The notes: a model not told the origin generated them from the sequence alone. Shown: positions 52,627 through 62,836, counted from the first letter of the stretch. The stretch: 64,000 bases of DNA from Candidatus Poribacteria bacterium (GCA_022826645.1 JAJDUM010000060.1:1-64000), one strand, 5' to 3'. Made by a program: numbers and translations.

Positions 52627-53841
52627 GTGGCCCGACGTGATAACTACATCGTAGGATATAGTATCCTCATTATTCTCATTAGCATGGGAACCCGGCAGAC
52701 ATTTGGCATTTATCTGCAACCGGTCACCGGAGAACTCGGAATTGGGCGTGAACTGTTTAGCTTGGCGATAGCTATTCAAAGTATCATTGGTGGGGTGCCG
52801 CTTGCGGGTATATTAGCAGATCGTTACGGTTCACGCTGGGTGGCGATAGGCGGTGGGCTGCTATTCGCGGTATCAATGTATCTGATGTCGATTACAGCGC
52901 ATTGGATCAGTTTGATGCTCGGTTTCGGTCTGTTAGCTGGGCTGTCCCTGAGTTGCGTGTCGTATGTCGTTGTATTAGGTGCGGTGGCGCAGGTAGTTCC
53001 ACCTGAACGACGTAGCAGGACATTCGGCTTTATTACCGCTGCCGGTTCGATTGGGATGTTTATTGTCGTGCCAATCGCACAACGCATCCTGAATGCGTTT
53101 GGTTGGCGAACTACCTTTGCAATTTGTGCGGGGTTTGTGGGGTTAATTGCCCTACTGGCAGTGGGATATCCAACTCGAAAACAAGAGATTGCGGGAAGCC
53201 AATCCACAGAAGTCTCTTCCGATTCGCTGACAGAGGTGTTAGCCAAGGCAAGCCATCATTCGGGGTATTGGCTGCTGACTATCGGCTTTTTTGTCTGTGG
53301 CTTCCACGTTGCATTTGTCGCCTCCCACTTACCCGCCTATCTCACCGACAATGGACTATCAGGTACAGCCGGCGCAACAGCACTCTCGTTGGTCGGCCTG
53401 TTTAATCTATTTGGCTCTACGCTGTTTGGCTACCTTGGCGATCACTATCGGAAGAAATATCTCCTAAGCGGTCTCTACCTCGGTCGATCGGTCATCATTA
53501 GTTTGTTTCTATTCTTTCCGGTAACCGAAACGACAGCGCTGGTTTTCGGTGCTGCGATCGGTTTTTTATGGCTGGCGACTGTACCGTTGACGAGTGGCAC
53601 GGTGGCACAAATTTTCGGTCCCCGTTACCTATCTACGCTATACGGAATCGTATTTTTCAGCCACCAAGTGGGAAGTTTTCTTGGGGTTTGGCTCGGAGGT
53701 AGAATCTACGACGCAACGGGCTTGTACACACCTGTATGGATAATTGCAATTATCCTCGGTGTCTTGGCTTGCATCGTTCACCTTCCCATTGTAGATCGAC
53801 CTGTATATCCCCTTAGGACAACAAACGCAACAGTTCGCTGA
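52627..53841 (+). CDS. MFS transporter, oxalate/formate-antiporter or monocarboxylate-like
   Basis: A 404-residue major facilitator with 12 predicted membrane helices. The first loop motif is ILADRYGSRWVAIGG (family GxLxDRxGxR), the repeat in the second half is GYLGDHYRKKYLLSG, and the N-terminal MGTRQTFGIYLQPVTGELG resembles the OFA/MCT subgroup that carries organic anions. The central cytoplasmic loop is short. The start is GTG with AGGAG upstream. The substrate is not determined. It may be a read-through neighbour of LamG member 7, as no terminator was seen between. Confidence 0.8.
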   Translation: MARRDNYIVGYSILIILISMGTRQTFGIYLQPVTGELGIGRELFSLAIAIQSIIGGVPLAGILADRYGSRWVAIGGGLLFAVSMYLMSITAHWISLMLGFGLLAGLSLSCVSYVVVLGAVAQVVPPERRSRTFGFITAAGSIGMFIVVPIAQRILNAFGWRTTFAICAGFVGLIALLAVGYPTRKQEIAGSQSTEVSSDSLTEVLAKASHHSGYWLLTIGFFVCGFHVAFVASHLPAYLTDNGLSGTAGATALSLVGLFNLFGSTLFGYLGDHYRKKYLLSGLYLGRSVIISLFLFFPVTETTALVFGAAIGFLWLATVPLTSGTVAQIFGPRYLSTLYGIVFFSHQVGSFLGVWLGGRIYDATGLYTPVWIIAIILGVLACIVHLPIVDRPVYPLRTTNATVR

Positions 53842-53891
53842 CACGACGTCAACTAAATTGAAAACTCAAAAGGGAGTGCAAAGATAAAATT

Positions 53892-54356
53892 ATGGAATAC
53901 AAAATCCCAATGCGCATCATTGTTGTGAGTCCTCCCGTTGGAGTCAATTTTTCTTTGGACAATAACGGAGAGTTGGTTTCGGTTACCCAATCTACTGGAG
54001 CAGATATTATATTTGATTTTCACGCAGTTGTGAAACCGCAACGCAACACGGGCGTGCCCAACTTTACGGGACCATTTGCGCGAGGAACTCCCTCGAAACG
54101 GTTCTTTTATGTCAATATCGGGGAATTGGCGGGTCAACCGGAGTCTGAATGGTGTAGGAGAGCAAAGATCTGGATTTCAACGGGCTATCCAAAGTCTCTC
54201 AGCCAAGAGGAAGTGACTTGGCAAATGATAAAAGAGGTATCGGAAAATCCAAACAAGGTGCTTATGGCGAGATATATGGGAACCGGCAATGATGGTGGCC
54301 CGAGCTGTGCCACTACTGAACTTATAGATGGTGGGTGGATTATTACTGACAGGTGA
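53892..54356 (+). CDS. DUF5990-like protein
   Basis: A 154-residue soluble protein. The opening MRIIVVSPPVGVNFSLDNNGE, then DIIFDFHAVVKP, PNFTGPFARGTPSKRFFYVNIG and RRAKIWISTGYP resembles small beta-rich proteins annotated DUF5990 (recalled from memory). Function is unknown. It converges with membrane paralogue 4; only ~33 bp separate the stops. AAAGGGAGTG lies upstream of the ATG. Confidence 0.6.
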   Translation: MEYKIPMRIIVVSPPVGVNFSLDNNGELVSVTQSTGADIIFDFHAVVKPQRNTGVPNFTGPFARGTPSKRFFYVNIGELAGQPESEWCRRAKIWISTGYPKSLSQEEVTWQMIKEVSENPNKVLMARYMGTGNDGGPSCATTELIDGGWIITDR

Positions 54357-54389
54357 TTACCGATAAACCAATCCGCAAAAAATCAGGGT

Positions 54390-56381
54390 TCAGATGAATC
54401 GATAGGTCGCCTGTCCCAGAATTGTCCCAATCACACCCCAGAAACTTGCGGTCACAAACTCTCCCAAAACGAGACCGATAAAAAACGCGCTTGCCTGCCG
54501 ATATAGTTTGAGGCCACCGAATCGAAGGATGATTAACTTAGCCAACCAGCTAATGAAGATCGAAAACCATAAGAGATTAAGCGACCATGTCCCGCCAATC
54601 ACGTATCCTGCCGGATGGAAGGGCCACCAAATAAAGAGCCGCCGCATAATCAGGAACCCCAGCCCGATACCGAATCCTCCACCCATAAATATTAACGATT
54701 TAACATCCGTCCCCCGTGGGTAGCTTAACCAATTCTGTAGACGGTTAAAGATGGGCCAACCGGGCCACGTACTCCCTTGATATTGATAGGCAGTGTGCAA
54801 GTAAGCCCAGCAAGCAGCGATCGATCCAACTACTGTGGCAATCAAGATACCTGCGATCAGCATCCCATTGATAGAGAGATTCATCCGATCCGCAAGCCGA
54901 AATGCTTCCAGTTGATGCGGCTGCGGATTGCTACGATGAGCGTACGTGAAAAAGTGGAGATAAGAGAATAGTGTGAGACTCGTGGGTCCGACCGCTTGCG
55001 TGCCGAATCCTGTCACGACAATGTCTTCGGGACGGAACGCAAAATCGTGCATCGGGTAGCCTGCTTCGACGCGGATGCGTGTTACAACCGTTGAAAGCCC
55101 AAAGAAGATTAAGAAAAAGACAGCCGAAACCCACACAGACATCCCGGCAACGTAGCAGAACCCAATGAGATAACTCATACTCGCAAAAATACTAAAAACC
55201 GCCCACCGATAGCGTCGCATTTCCGCTCTGTCCCCCGGAGGCTTGCGTAGTTGATCTCCAGTGCTTTGCGCTGTAATTGACATTCTAAAAAAGCTTCGTA
55301 GAATTTCCTGTCCGGCAGACCGCAACCCCCACAGTGTCATAAATAAGATTGCTGCACAAGTGCCGATGGACTGCTCCCATGTAAAGGGGAATCCGGCTAG
55401 CATGCTGCCACCGGAGAAAACCGTTCCTACCACCCTCTCCAACCGCCAAAGCCAGTAGAAAAACCAACAGGAGAACGAGAGATCCAGCGGCATAAAGAAC
55501 GCCAAGCCGATTGCAAATGGGTGAAACTCGATCGGAATCCAACCGAGCGCGTTCCACGGCTTTGCTGTAAAATACTGACTCAGCAGATAACGTCCATAAA
55601 AGATACTTGGCGCAACAGGGAGTAAGGTGTGAATGCCGTTGATAAGATTAAACGCCACAGATAGGGCAAACCCAGTCCAGATTAGGCGTGTTTTGAATAG
55701 GCGAGGGCCGTTATTGATGATATCTAACGGTATTTGGGCGAGGGGATAGGTGAGGCGCTCATGCGTTGTCCAGTGTTTGCGCACTAGGAGGTTGATACCA
55801 AGCATACAGACCAACAGCGCGATAATAACGGTACACCATGCAAGACACGGTACTAGCCACGCATTGAAGTATTCGGCAATGTAGAAGGTGTTATCATAAA
55901 ATGTGCCGCGGTCTTTGTAGTAACCAGCCAATACCGATTTGTCTGTGACAACGAGCCAACGCGGTACATAGCGATGAAAGAGCTCCTGCCACTCATTCTC
56001 AGGTGCAGCGAAATAGAATGCGTGTCCAATGAGCGGGAACAGTCGCTGGATCATGTCGTGTCCCGCGATAGCAGAGGATACGCATAGCATCACATAGATT
56101 AACACCATGTCGCTCGAATTCAGTGCGAATCTTGGGACATAACGCTTGAGCCACGGGTTGATGAGACTCAAGACGAAGATGACGAAGATCGCATTCATAA
56201 ACAGCGACACCCGCGTGAAGTTCACGCCATGTCCTGTGATGCCGGTGTCAACGACCCATAAACTGTTGAGCGGCAGAACTATGAAACCGATGAAAAGCAG
56301 CTTACAGATTTGTGCGGTGAGATTCGGTTTGGCTGGCTGGTGTGGTGTGTGGTGCACGGATGATGGGGTGCCTCCTATCAT
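54390..56381 (-). CDS. Large polytopic membrane protein, DUF6785/DUF6784-like, paralogue 4
   Basis: A 663-residue membrane protein of the same family as the 31.4-37.6 kb copies. Blocks are FYFAAPENEWQELFHRYVPRWL, HERLTYPLAQIPLDI, PWNALGWIPIEFHPFAIGLAFFMPLDLSF, RIRVEAGYPMHDF, PQPHQLEAFRLADRM and FIWWPFHPAGYVIGGTWSLN. About a dozen hydrophobic segments; ATG at 56381. A PhyH gene lies 126 bp upstream in the same direction, as with paralogue 5. The function is unknown; transport is inferred. Confidence 0.65.
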   Translation of the reverse strand: MIGGTPSSVHHTPHQPAKPNLTAQICKLLFIGFIVLPLNSLWVVDTGITGHGVNFTRVSLFMNAIFVIFVLSLINPWLKRYVPRFALNSSDMVLIYVMLCVSSAIAGHDMIQRLFPLIGHAFYFAAPENEWQELFHRYVPRWLVVTDKSVLAGYYKDRGTFYDNTFYIAEYFNAWLVPCLAWCTVIIALLVCMLGINLLVRKHWTTHERLTYPLAQIPLDIINNGPRLFKTRLIWTGFALSVAFNLINGIHTLLPVAPSIFYGRYLLSQYFTAKPWNALGWIPIEFHPFAIGLAFFMPLDLSFSCWFFYWLWRLERVVGTVFSGGSMLAGFPFTWEQSIGTCAAILFMTLWGLRSAGQEILRSFFRMSITAQSTGDQLRKPPGDRAEMRRYRWAVFSIFASMSYLIGFCYVAGMSVWVSAVFFLIFFGLSTVVTRIRVEAGYPMHDFAFRPEDIVVTGFGTQAVGPTSLTLFSYLHFFTYAHRSNPQPHQLEAFRLADRMNLSINGMLIAGILIATVVGSIAACWAYLHTAYQYQGSTWPGWPIFNRLQNWLSYPRGTDVKSLIFMGGGFGIGLGFLIMRRLFIWWPFHPAGYVIGGTWSLNLLWFSIFISWLAKLIILRFGGLKLYRQASAFFIGLVLGEFVTASFWGVIGTILGQATYRFI

Positions 56382-56507
56382 GGTTGTGCTATCACCAAAT
56401 ATTTGGGGTATACTGTGACAGCAGCTACATCAAACGTGCCCTGTGAGAGATGAGGAGTGACGAGTGACTCATTTGTCACCCATCACTCTTTTACACAAAC
56501 TGGAAAG

Positions 56508-57365
56508 TTACTCGGTTTTCTGACCGTAGATTGGTTTTTTCAGAATAGTCTGAGTTTCGTAAATCGAACCACCGCGCTCCGCACGGGGGAGTGCCATGCG
56601 AACCGGATTCTCGACCATACGTACCTGGTTCGTGAGTTCACCACGCAGGATATTGGCACTTAAAGCCTCCCAGTCTCCGCTCAGGGGCCAGGCATCGACC
56701 GCGGTGTAAGCAGCGAGCAGTAAACGGCGTGGTGTGCTAGAGTTGTTGGGCGTAGACCCGTGGAGGGTGCGGACATGATGAATCGAGATGCCGCCAGCTT
56801 TAACCTCGATGGGAACAGCACCATCCGGTGTAAAATTAGGGTCAGTGACTGCACCGGCGAAACGACCATCTTGGTGATGGTCATAGATTGGTCCCTTATG
56901 GGAGCCGGGAATGACCATTAGCGCACCATTTTCGAGCGACATATCGTCAATGGCAACACCAACTGCCAGCACGTCATCGTTCGTATGAGGGTAGAACGCC
57001 CAATCCTGATGCCATTCAACAGGGCTACCGAAGTCGGGATATTTCATATTCAGTTTGCTGCCCATAGAGCGAACACCGGGTCCAACTAACTGATCAACAA
57101 TGTCGATAATGGATTTGTAAGTTCGCACCTGATCATAGACAATGTGTTGAGCTGCTGGGTTCTTGATTCGACGCACACGGGGAGTTTCTGCTGAATGACC
57201 GGGTTCAAGATCAAAAACGTCAGTATGTTCGGTGACTTCGCGGGATTTTTCGACGAATTCATCTGTCACACGACGAAGGTCGATGATATCTTGCTCTGAA
57301 AGCACACTTTCAACACCGATGTAGCCATTTTCATGGTAGAAGTCGATCTGTTGCTGAGTTAGCAT
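56508..57365 (-). CDS. Phytanoyl-CoA dioxygenase (PhyH) family protein, copy 2
   Basis: A 285-residue 2OG/Fe(II) oxygenase starting MLTQQQIDFYHENGYIGVES; the ATG has AAAGGAG upstream and an 18-codon in-frame extension is unsupported. Iron ligands: VEWHQDWAFYPH (His, Asp) and VRTLHGSTPNNSS (distal His); 2OG Arg in TPRRLLLAAYT. It also has ENGALMVIPGSHKGPI, a conserved PhyH block. The genes between 54.4 and 60.7 kb alternate membrane protein and PhyH, all on the minus strand. Confidence 0.85.
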   Translation of the reverse strand: MLTQQQIDFYHENGYIGVESVLSEQDIIDLRRVTDEFVEKSREVTEHTDVFDLEPGHSAETPRVRRIKNPAAQHIVYDQVRTYKSIIDIVDQLVGPGVRSMGSKLNMKYPDFGSPVEWHQDWAFYPHTNDDVLAVGVAIDDMSLENGALMVIPGSHKGPIYDHHQDGRFAGAVTDPNFTPDGAVPIEVKAGGISIHHVRTLHGSTPNNSSTPRRLLLAAYTAVDAWPLSGDWEALSANILRGELTNQVRMVENPVRMALPRAERGGSIYETQTILKKPIYGQKTE

Positions 57366-57680
57366 AGTGTAACTCCTTTCGCATAAAGCGCTTAGAAAAA
57401 CCTGCGAATCTATTCGCAAGCTAAGAATCTATCCAATCAACGCTCAATCAGGTGACCGAAAATATACACGCTTAGGGGGTAGAATCTAATAGCCTGAGTC
57501 GTTCTAGGACGACTCAAATCCGCTTCCAACCCAATATTGTACATCCAATTGGATTGTAAGTTCAAGTTTTTTCTGATTCGATACGTTTCGATACTAGCCA
57601 GTGAGGCTTGCGTGATGTGCCATTTGACGGCAAACAAGGTGCCGAAGCGCAGGATTATTGATCGGGCAAACGCTCTGGCA

Positions 57681-59645
57681 TCACTGTACCGTCCAGAACC
57701 ACACAACATACATCGGTGTCTCTAAAATGACGCCTAGGATAGCCCAATAGCTGCCACTCACCACATCGCCCAAGACCAACCCTAGGAAGAAAGGTAATAC
57801 ACGTCGATACAGACGCGCCCCACCATATTTGAGTATCGCGAACTTGGCAATTGAGGAGAGGATTAATACAAGCCAGAATTGATCCAGCGTTCCACCGTTG
57901 ATGCCTATTACATAGCCGACCGGGTGGAAGGGCCACCAGATAAATTTGAGCCGCATGGCTCCAAGAAAGATCGTAAATATAAATGACAGACCGATGACTG
58001 CTGATCCGTAGATATCTGTCGGTCGTGGAAACTGTAGCCAGCCAGCCAATCGGTTGTAAGTCCCCCAACCGGGACCCAAAATCATCCCTGCCTTGCTACC
58101 CCCATACGTATACAGGACATAAAGGTACATCAGAAACGCCGAGAAAACACCTATCACAATCGAAAAGAGCATTACCCACAATAGTTTGCGATGATCCATA
58201 CCGGTGCGTTGTGCCAGTTTAAAGCCTTCAAGCTGATGCGGCATAGGTTGGCTGCGATTCTGGCTGTTAAACCACGAGAAAAGCGAGAACATCACAAGGT
58301 TGCCACGTCCAAACGGACGTATCCCGACCACTGTGGTTAAGGCGGTTTGTGGATTGACGCCAGCCATGTCGTGGGCTGGTGGTCCAAGTTCAGCACGGAC
58401 ACGAGTCACAGATGCTGTGATCATCATGTACAATCCAAAAAATAGCACGAATACCCACAGGGACATCCCTGCTTGATTACAGATTAGATAGAGGAGGACA
58501 AGACAGATTACAATCCCTAAGGCTGCCGATCGATAGCGCATTGGTTCCGTCGAATCGTCGATAGATGTGTTCATACCGATGATCCGTTTACCAATCTCGC
58601 GAAAATGTTGCCTGCCAGCCCACACTGCTATCACAACAATCGCTAGTGCCGCGCCCATTGCTTGGTTCGGTTGAAAAGGATAGTAAGGAATTGTATACCA
58701 TCCAGCCGCCTTCCCTCCAATATATTGCGCTTTGCGGACCCAGTAGAAAAATGCTGTTGAAAAACTCACATCCAGCGGCAAAAGAAAACACAGACCGATA
58801 AAAAACAGGCGCAGGTGAAAGAAGGTTGGGCCAATCGCATCCCACGGTTCCTCGTTAAGCCATCGCGAGATGTCCGCGCTTTCCTCGCGAATTGGTATCA
58901 TTGGGAAGGATGGATAAAGGAAGTTGATTCCATTGATGATTTCGATGCCCGCTGCAATCGAGAATCCCAACCACATACCGCGGTTCCGGAAGAGCTCCAT
59001 TCCGGGTGCAGTCATATCCAACGGCAGTTGGGTAATTGGATATGGTAGCTTTTCATGCTCAATCCATTGGCGGCGGAGCAGGACATTTACGAAAGCAACG
59101 AGAGCGAAGATCAGGGAGGAGATGACCGTCCAACTCACGATTGGAACGATCCAGTAGCGCAGATAGCCTTCGGTGAAGAAATTAGCTCCCCCTTCATAAA
59201 AAGGGCGGGCAACGGTTGTGTTACCCATGACAAGCCAGCTAGGAAGGTAGGGTTGGAGAATCTGTTTCCATTCGTTTTCGGGAGTGGCAAACCAGAAAGC
59301 GTGGCAGAGGGGTCCCATGAGACCGACCATGTTATCGTGGGCAACCACCGCTGTAACACATGCCAACATGACATAGATGACGAGGAGTTCAGCTTGGCCC
59401 AACGCATATGTCGGCCAGAACCGTTGGGCAATGTAGTTCAACAACGCCAACACGAAAATGATGAAAATGACATTCATCGGGATAGAGGTTGCAGAAAAAT
59501 GAAATCCGTGCCAGAGCATCTCCTCCATTCCGATCCAGTAGGCATTAATCGGCATAAGGATGCAACCCAATATCACGGCGCGCAGGGTAATACGCGACTG
59601 AGAAGGTTGAAGCGTAGAGGAAGAGGCTGGCATCGTATCTTTCAT
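57681..59645 (-). CDS. Large polytopic membrane protein, DUF6785/DUF6784-like, paralogue 5
   Basis: A 654-residue membrane protein. Family blocks: FWFATPENEWKQILQPYLPSWL, HEKLPYPITQLPLDM, EEPWDAIGPTFFHLRLFFIGLCFLLPLDVSF, RVRAELGPPAHDM, MPHQLEGFKLAQRTG and FIWWPFHPVGYVIGINGG. ATG at 59645. It ends IYRxxLPFFLGLVLGDVVSGSYWAILG-like, the terminal helix pattern of the family. It lies between two PhyH genes on the same strand. Confidence 0.65.
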   Translation of the reverse strand: MKDTMPASSSTLQPSQSRITLRAVILGCILMPINAYWIGMEEMLWHGFHFSATSIPMNVIFIIFVLALLNYIAQRFWPTYALGQAELLVIYVMLACVTAVVAHDNMVGLMGPLCHAFWFATPENEWKQILQPYLPSWLVMGNTTVARPFYEGGANFFTEGYLRYWIVPIVSWTVISSLIFALVAFVNVLLRRQWIEHEKLPYPITQLPLDMTAPGMELFRNRGMWLGFSIAAGIEIINGINFLYPSFPMIPIREESADISRWLNEEPWDAIGPTFFHLRLFFIGLCFLLPLDVSFSTAFFYWVRKAQYIGGKAAGWYTIPYYPFQPNQAMGAALAIVVIAVWAGRQHFREIGKRIIGMNTSIDDSTEPMRYRSAALGIVICLVLLYLICNQAGMSLWVFVLFFGLYMMITASVTRVRAELGPPAHDMAGVNPQTALTTVVGIRPFGRGNLVMFSLFSWFNSQNRSQPMPHQLEGFKLAQRTGMDHRKLLWVMLFSIVIGVFSAFLMYLYVLYTYGGSKAGMILGPGWGTYNRLAGWLQFPRPTDIYGSAVIGLSFIFTIFLGAMRLKFIWWPFHPVGYVIGINGGTLDQFWLVLILSSIAKFAILKYGGARLYRRVLPFFLGLVLGDVVSGSYWAILGVILETPMYVVWFWTVQ

Positions 59646-59776
59646 AAAGTCATTTCTCCGATCCGTTCAAGACTTTGCTATGGTCAGTTTTCTTCGATTC
59701 CGTTTTGTCCCCTTTACTCAAAGCTGAGAAGATAGAGATGGGTAAGACAGGATATGTAAAGGCTTTCGCTAGGTAC

Positions 59777-60655
59777 TTACTTATCAGAATTCATTTCGGC
59801 TTTGCCGCGTGGTCTGTGGGGTTCCGGCTCTTGACCGGGCTGTACCAAGGTAACTCCATCGTCCTCAATAAGAGGTCGGTTGTACATATAAGGTGGTTCA
59901 AGCGCTGCCTGCTGCGCTTCTGTCAACTCACCAACCCATGTGGGCATGCTGGTCTGATAAATACCGCCGCTGGTGTGCATAGACTTTGGACAATAGCGGT
60001 AGAGCAGAGAACGCCTTTCGCGATCAGCATTCCAAGGCAGCGCACCGTGAATGGTAGCTTCCATGAAGATGACGAGATCTCCAGCTTTGCTTGCCACGTT
60101 ATACACAACTTCTTGGTTGGCGTCGTAAAGCATGATATCTTCAGGACAAAGGAAGTTCGCCTTGTGGCTGCCCGGAATAACAGCGAGTCCGCCATCTCCG
60201 GGATTGATGTCCACCAACTGGAACTGACAGACAATTAGGCCCGCGCGCATCTCGCCATTTGCATAGGTATAATACTGTGTACCGTCGAAATGTCTACTGG
60301 TTGCACCGTGTAAGCCGTGTCCACCGGTGCCCTTCCGAGAGATCAATAAAAAAGGGTCGTGGTCCATTCTCCAACCACGACCAAAAAGGGTATTGAGATA
60401 GGGAATGAGTTTTTGGTGGGCTATGAGATCTCGGAACGGTTGGCACCAGGGCTGTTCCCAGTTTAGCATCCCTGTCATAGATCTACGCTTGCGCGTACCA
60501 TCCATGCCGAGACCATACATTTTGTCATCCTCCGTGTATTTGTCACAATTGGCATCAACAGCGTCATTGAGCGTCTGAACCTCTCTAGGAGTCAGGAAGT
60601 TTTCAACCCGGAGATAACCCCGAAGATCGAAGAGGAATTTTTCACGTTCGTTCAT
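59777..60655 (-). CDS. Phytanoyl-CoA dioxygenase (PhyH) family protein, copy 3
   Basis: A 292-residue protein beginning MNEREKFLFDLRGYLRVENF, with GGAGG seven bases upstream (a GTG four codons earlier overlaps that site). The iron motif is SRHFDGTQYYTY and the distal His is in MEATIHGALPWNADRERRSLLYRY with the 2OG Arg. DGGLAVIPGSHKANFL is the conserved block. The C-terminal ~45 residues are charged and proline-rich. Closest annotated relatives would be bacterial PhyH proteins of unknown substrate. Confidence 0.85.
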   Translation of the reverse strand: MNEREKFLFDLRGYLRVENFLTPREVQTLNDAVDANCDKYTEDDKMYGLGMDGTRKRRSMTGMLNWEQPWCQPFRDLIAHQKLIPYLNTLFGRGWRMDHDPFLLISRKGTGGHGLHGATSRHFDGTQYYTYANGEMRAGLIVCQFQLVDINPGDGGLAVIPGSHKANFLCPEDIMLYDANQEVVYNVASKAGDLVIFMEATIHGALPWNADRERRSLLYRYCPKSMHTSGGIYQTSMPTWVGELTEAQQAALEPPYMYNRPLIEDDGVTLVQPGQEPEPHRPRGKAEMNSDK

Positions 60656-60746
60656 ATTAGCCTCCACATTTTACGTCATACCGATTTAAGCACATTCATG
60701 GAAGAACCCCTGTTCAAGCAAATCAGATCTCAACAGGGCACCCGTC

Positions 60747-61739
60747 TTATTCTCTTTCCGATGGAGGAACAATTTCTCCGTCGATAATCTGTTTTTTGAG
60801 TGCTTCCACATGTTTCAGCACTTCTGCTGATAGCTCTCCCTGGTTGTTGGCATCGACGGTGTATTCAATGCCTCCCTCCTTGAGACCGTATAATTTTATT
60901 CCACCGGTGAAGTTGCCCTCAACGACGGCTTGGATTGTTTGGTAGACTGCGAGTTCGACTCCCTTGATCATGCTCGTCAGAACAAGTCCCGGCGCGAGAT
61001 GGTTCCCATTCGCATCCACCCAGATGAGATGCTTCTGCTTCTCCTTGGCGGCTTCGAGTATGCCCAGACTGGTTGCGCCTGCTGCTGCCAAGATTATATC
61101 GACTCCTTTGTTGTATTGCGCCAGTGCAAGTTCTTTCCCCTTAGCGGGGTCGCTGAAGGCTTTCGGCGTGACGCCTGCATAATCGATGAGAATCTCAATC
61201 TCCGGATTGATAGCCTTTGCCCCGGCGCAATAGCCTGCTTCAAAGGCGTGCAAGAGCGGGACGTTCATCCCACCAAGAAAGCCTATCCGATTTGTCTTTG
61301 TTTTCAGCGCAGCGATTGCCCCTACAAGGTAGGTTCCCTCATGTGCTTTAAAGATTAACGAAGCAACATTCTCTCGTTTGGCTTCGGCATCAATGATTGC
61401 AAATCTGACGTTTGGAAATTCAGATGCTACTCGTTCTATCGGCTCTTGAAAGAGAAAGCCGACACCAATGATGAGGTCATACTTCAATCGAGCCAACTGC
61501 CTCAACGCAAACTCGATGTCAGTACTCTGTCCAGGCGTAATCTCTTTGAGGTCAAGGTTCCACTGATCGACCGCCTTCTTAGCACCGGCGTAGGAAGCAT
61601 CACAGAACGAAAGATCTCCACGACCACCCGTGTCGTAAATTAATCCAATCTTTTTTGTTTTTGCAGCACTTGGTGTAACACACAAACAGATGAGCATCAC
61701 ACCATAAACGAAAGTATTAATCAGGCTTTTTTGCATCAT
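60747..61739 (-). CDS. BMP-family substrate-binding protein (PnrA-like)
   Basis: A 330-residue exported binding protein with signal peptide (MMQKSLINTFVYGVMLICLC, cleaved near PSAAK). The fold is shown by KIGLIYDTGGRGDLSFCDASYAGAKKA, DLIIGVGFLFQEPIERVASEFPNVRFAIID, RIGFLGGMNVPLLHAFEAGYCAGAKAINPE and DIILAAAGATSLGILEAAKEK. It is the ligand subunit of ABC uptake systems for nucleosides or similar. The permease and ATPase genes are not here, so it is either an orphan or works with a system elsewhere. CGAGGAAT lies before the ATG. Confidence 0.85.
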   Translation of the reverse strand: MMQKSLINTFVYGVMLICLCVTPSAAKTKKIGLIYDTGGRGDLSFCDASYAGAKKAVDQWNLDLKEITPGQSTDIEFALRQLARLKYDLIIGVGFLFQEPIERVASEFPNVRFAIIDAEAKRENVASLIFKAHEGTYLVGAIAALKTKTNRIGFLGGMNVPLLHAFEAGYCAGAKAINPEIEILIDYAGVTPKAFSDPAKGKELALAQYNKGVDIILAAAGATSLGILEAAKEKQKHLIWVDANGNHLAPGLVLTSMIKGVELAVYQTIQAVVEGNFTGGIKLYGLKEGGIEYTVDANNQGELSAEVLKHVEALKKQIIDGEIVPPSERE

Positions 61740-61788
61740 GTTAATTCCTCGAAAGTTAGTCCTGTATATGGATTTTGCTGCGCTTAGG

Positions 61789-62619
61789 TTATGCTCCCAG
61801 CCAAATTGACATCGCCGCAATTATCCCCAACGCGAAGCAATAGTAAGAGAAAATAGAAAATTTCCCGCGATTGAGCATTGCAAGCAGAAAGCGTAACGCA
61901 ATGTAACCCACAATAAACGAAGTCAATGCTCCCACAACGATAACGGTTGGAGCAATTGTAATCGCCTCCGCATCTTTGAGTTTGAGAACAACTGCGCCCA
62001 AGATTGCGGGAATGGAAAGCAGAAAAGAGTATTGCGCCGCAGTCTGTGAAGACAGCCCTAATAGCAGTGAAAGAGAAATCGTTGATCCGGATCGAGAGAT
62101 TCCGGGAATAATGGCGAGTCCTTGGGCAATCCCAACGAGCGGCGTATGCCACGCTTGTAAAGGAGTTCCTGTTTGCCGCCGCTTTTGTCCGAAACGTGAC
62201 AGTTGCAAGATTAGCCCCGTAATAATTAACATACCAGCAACAAGCATCGGTTTGTCAAAGATTGATTCAAGTGTATCTCTGAACAGCAACGCGATCAGAC
62301 CGGTAGGAATCGAGCCGAGCAGGAGAAGCCAGATCAGTTTGAGGTGAGGAGTGTTACTGACTGTGAACCGGGGGTGTCGGTAGAAATCTGCTTGAAAGAG
62401 CGTGGAAAAACCGGTTCGTATCAACGATCCGATTAACTGATAATATACTATGATGACAGCCCCCAACGTCCCAAAATGGAGCATAACATCAAAAAAAACT
62501 TGCGATTCCTTTATCCCCAAGAAACGCTGCATCAGAACTAAGTGACCAGAACTGCTCACTGGCAAGAATTCTGTGATGCCTTGTAAAATTCCAAGCACGA
62601 TCGCTTCAAGAATGGTCAT
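61789..62619 (-). CDS. uppP: Undecaprenyl-diphosphatase UppP (BacA)
   Basis: A 276-residue membrane enzyme with about eight helices that removes one phosphate from undecaprenyl diphosphate to recycle the lipid carrier for wall synthesis; overexpression gives bacitracin resistance. Both active-site blocks are intact: GITEFLPVSSSGHLVLMQ near the N-terminus and IIPGISRSGSTISLSLLLG later, with the catalytic Glu, Ser and Arg. The length is typical. It is followed by the BMP gene after 49 bp in the same direction. Confidence 0.95.
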   Translation of the reverse strand: MTILEAIVLGILQGITEFLPVSSSGHLVLMQRFLGIKESQVFFDVMLHFGTLGAVIIVYYQLIGSLIRTGFSTLFQADFYRHPRFTVSNTPHLKLIWLLLLGSIPTGLIALLFRDTLESIFDKPMLVAGMLIITGLILQLSRFGQKRRQTGTPLQAWHTPLVGIAQGLAIIPGISRSGSTISLSLLLGLSSQTAAQYSFLLSIPAILGAVVLKLKDAEAITIAPTVIVVGALTSFIVGYIALRFLLAMLNRGKFSIFSYYCFALGIIAAMSIWLGA

Positions 62620-62836
62620 CCGTACTTCCTAAACCGCCAACAAGCCATTTGAAATCTCTGTTTATTCCGGAGTGTGAGGCGTAAAAGATGTGTTTTTTAG
62701 ATCTTACTCCTATCGTATGGCAACGGGAAAAGTCAAGTGGATTGTGATTGAAGATCGTTTTGCAGCATCAAAACCCAGCACACATTGCTATAGGCACGTG
62801 CTGCACAAACATGTGAAGAATCGACTTAATAGGAAT

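Noticed and set aside
59055..59735. A 226-codon plus-strand ORF
   Set aside because: It is antisense to membrane paralogue 5, has no ribosome site and no family resemblance; such long mirror ORFs occur over several of the membrane-protein genes.
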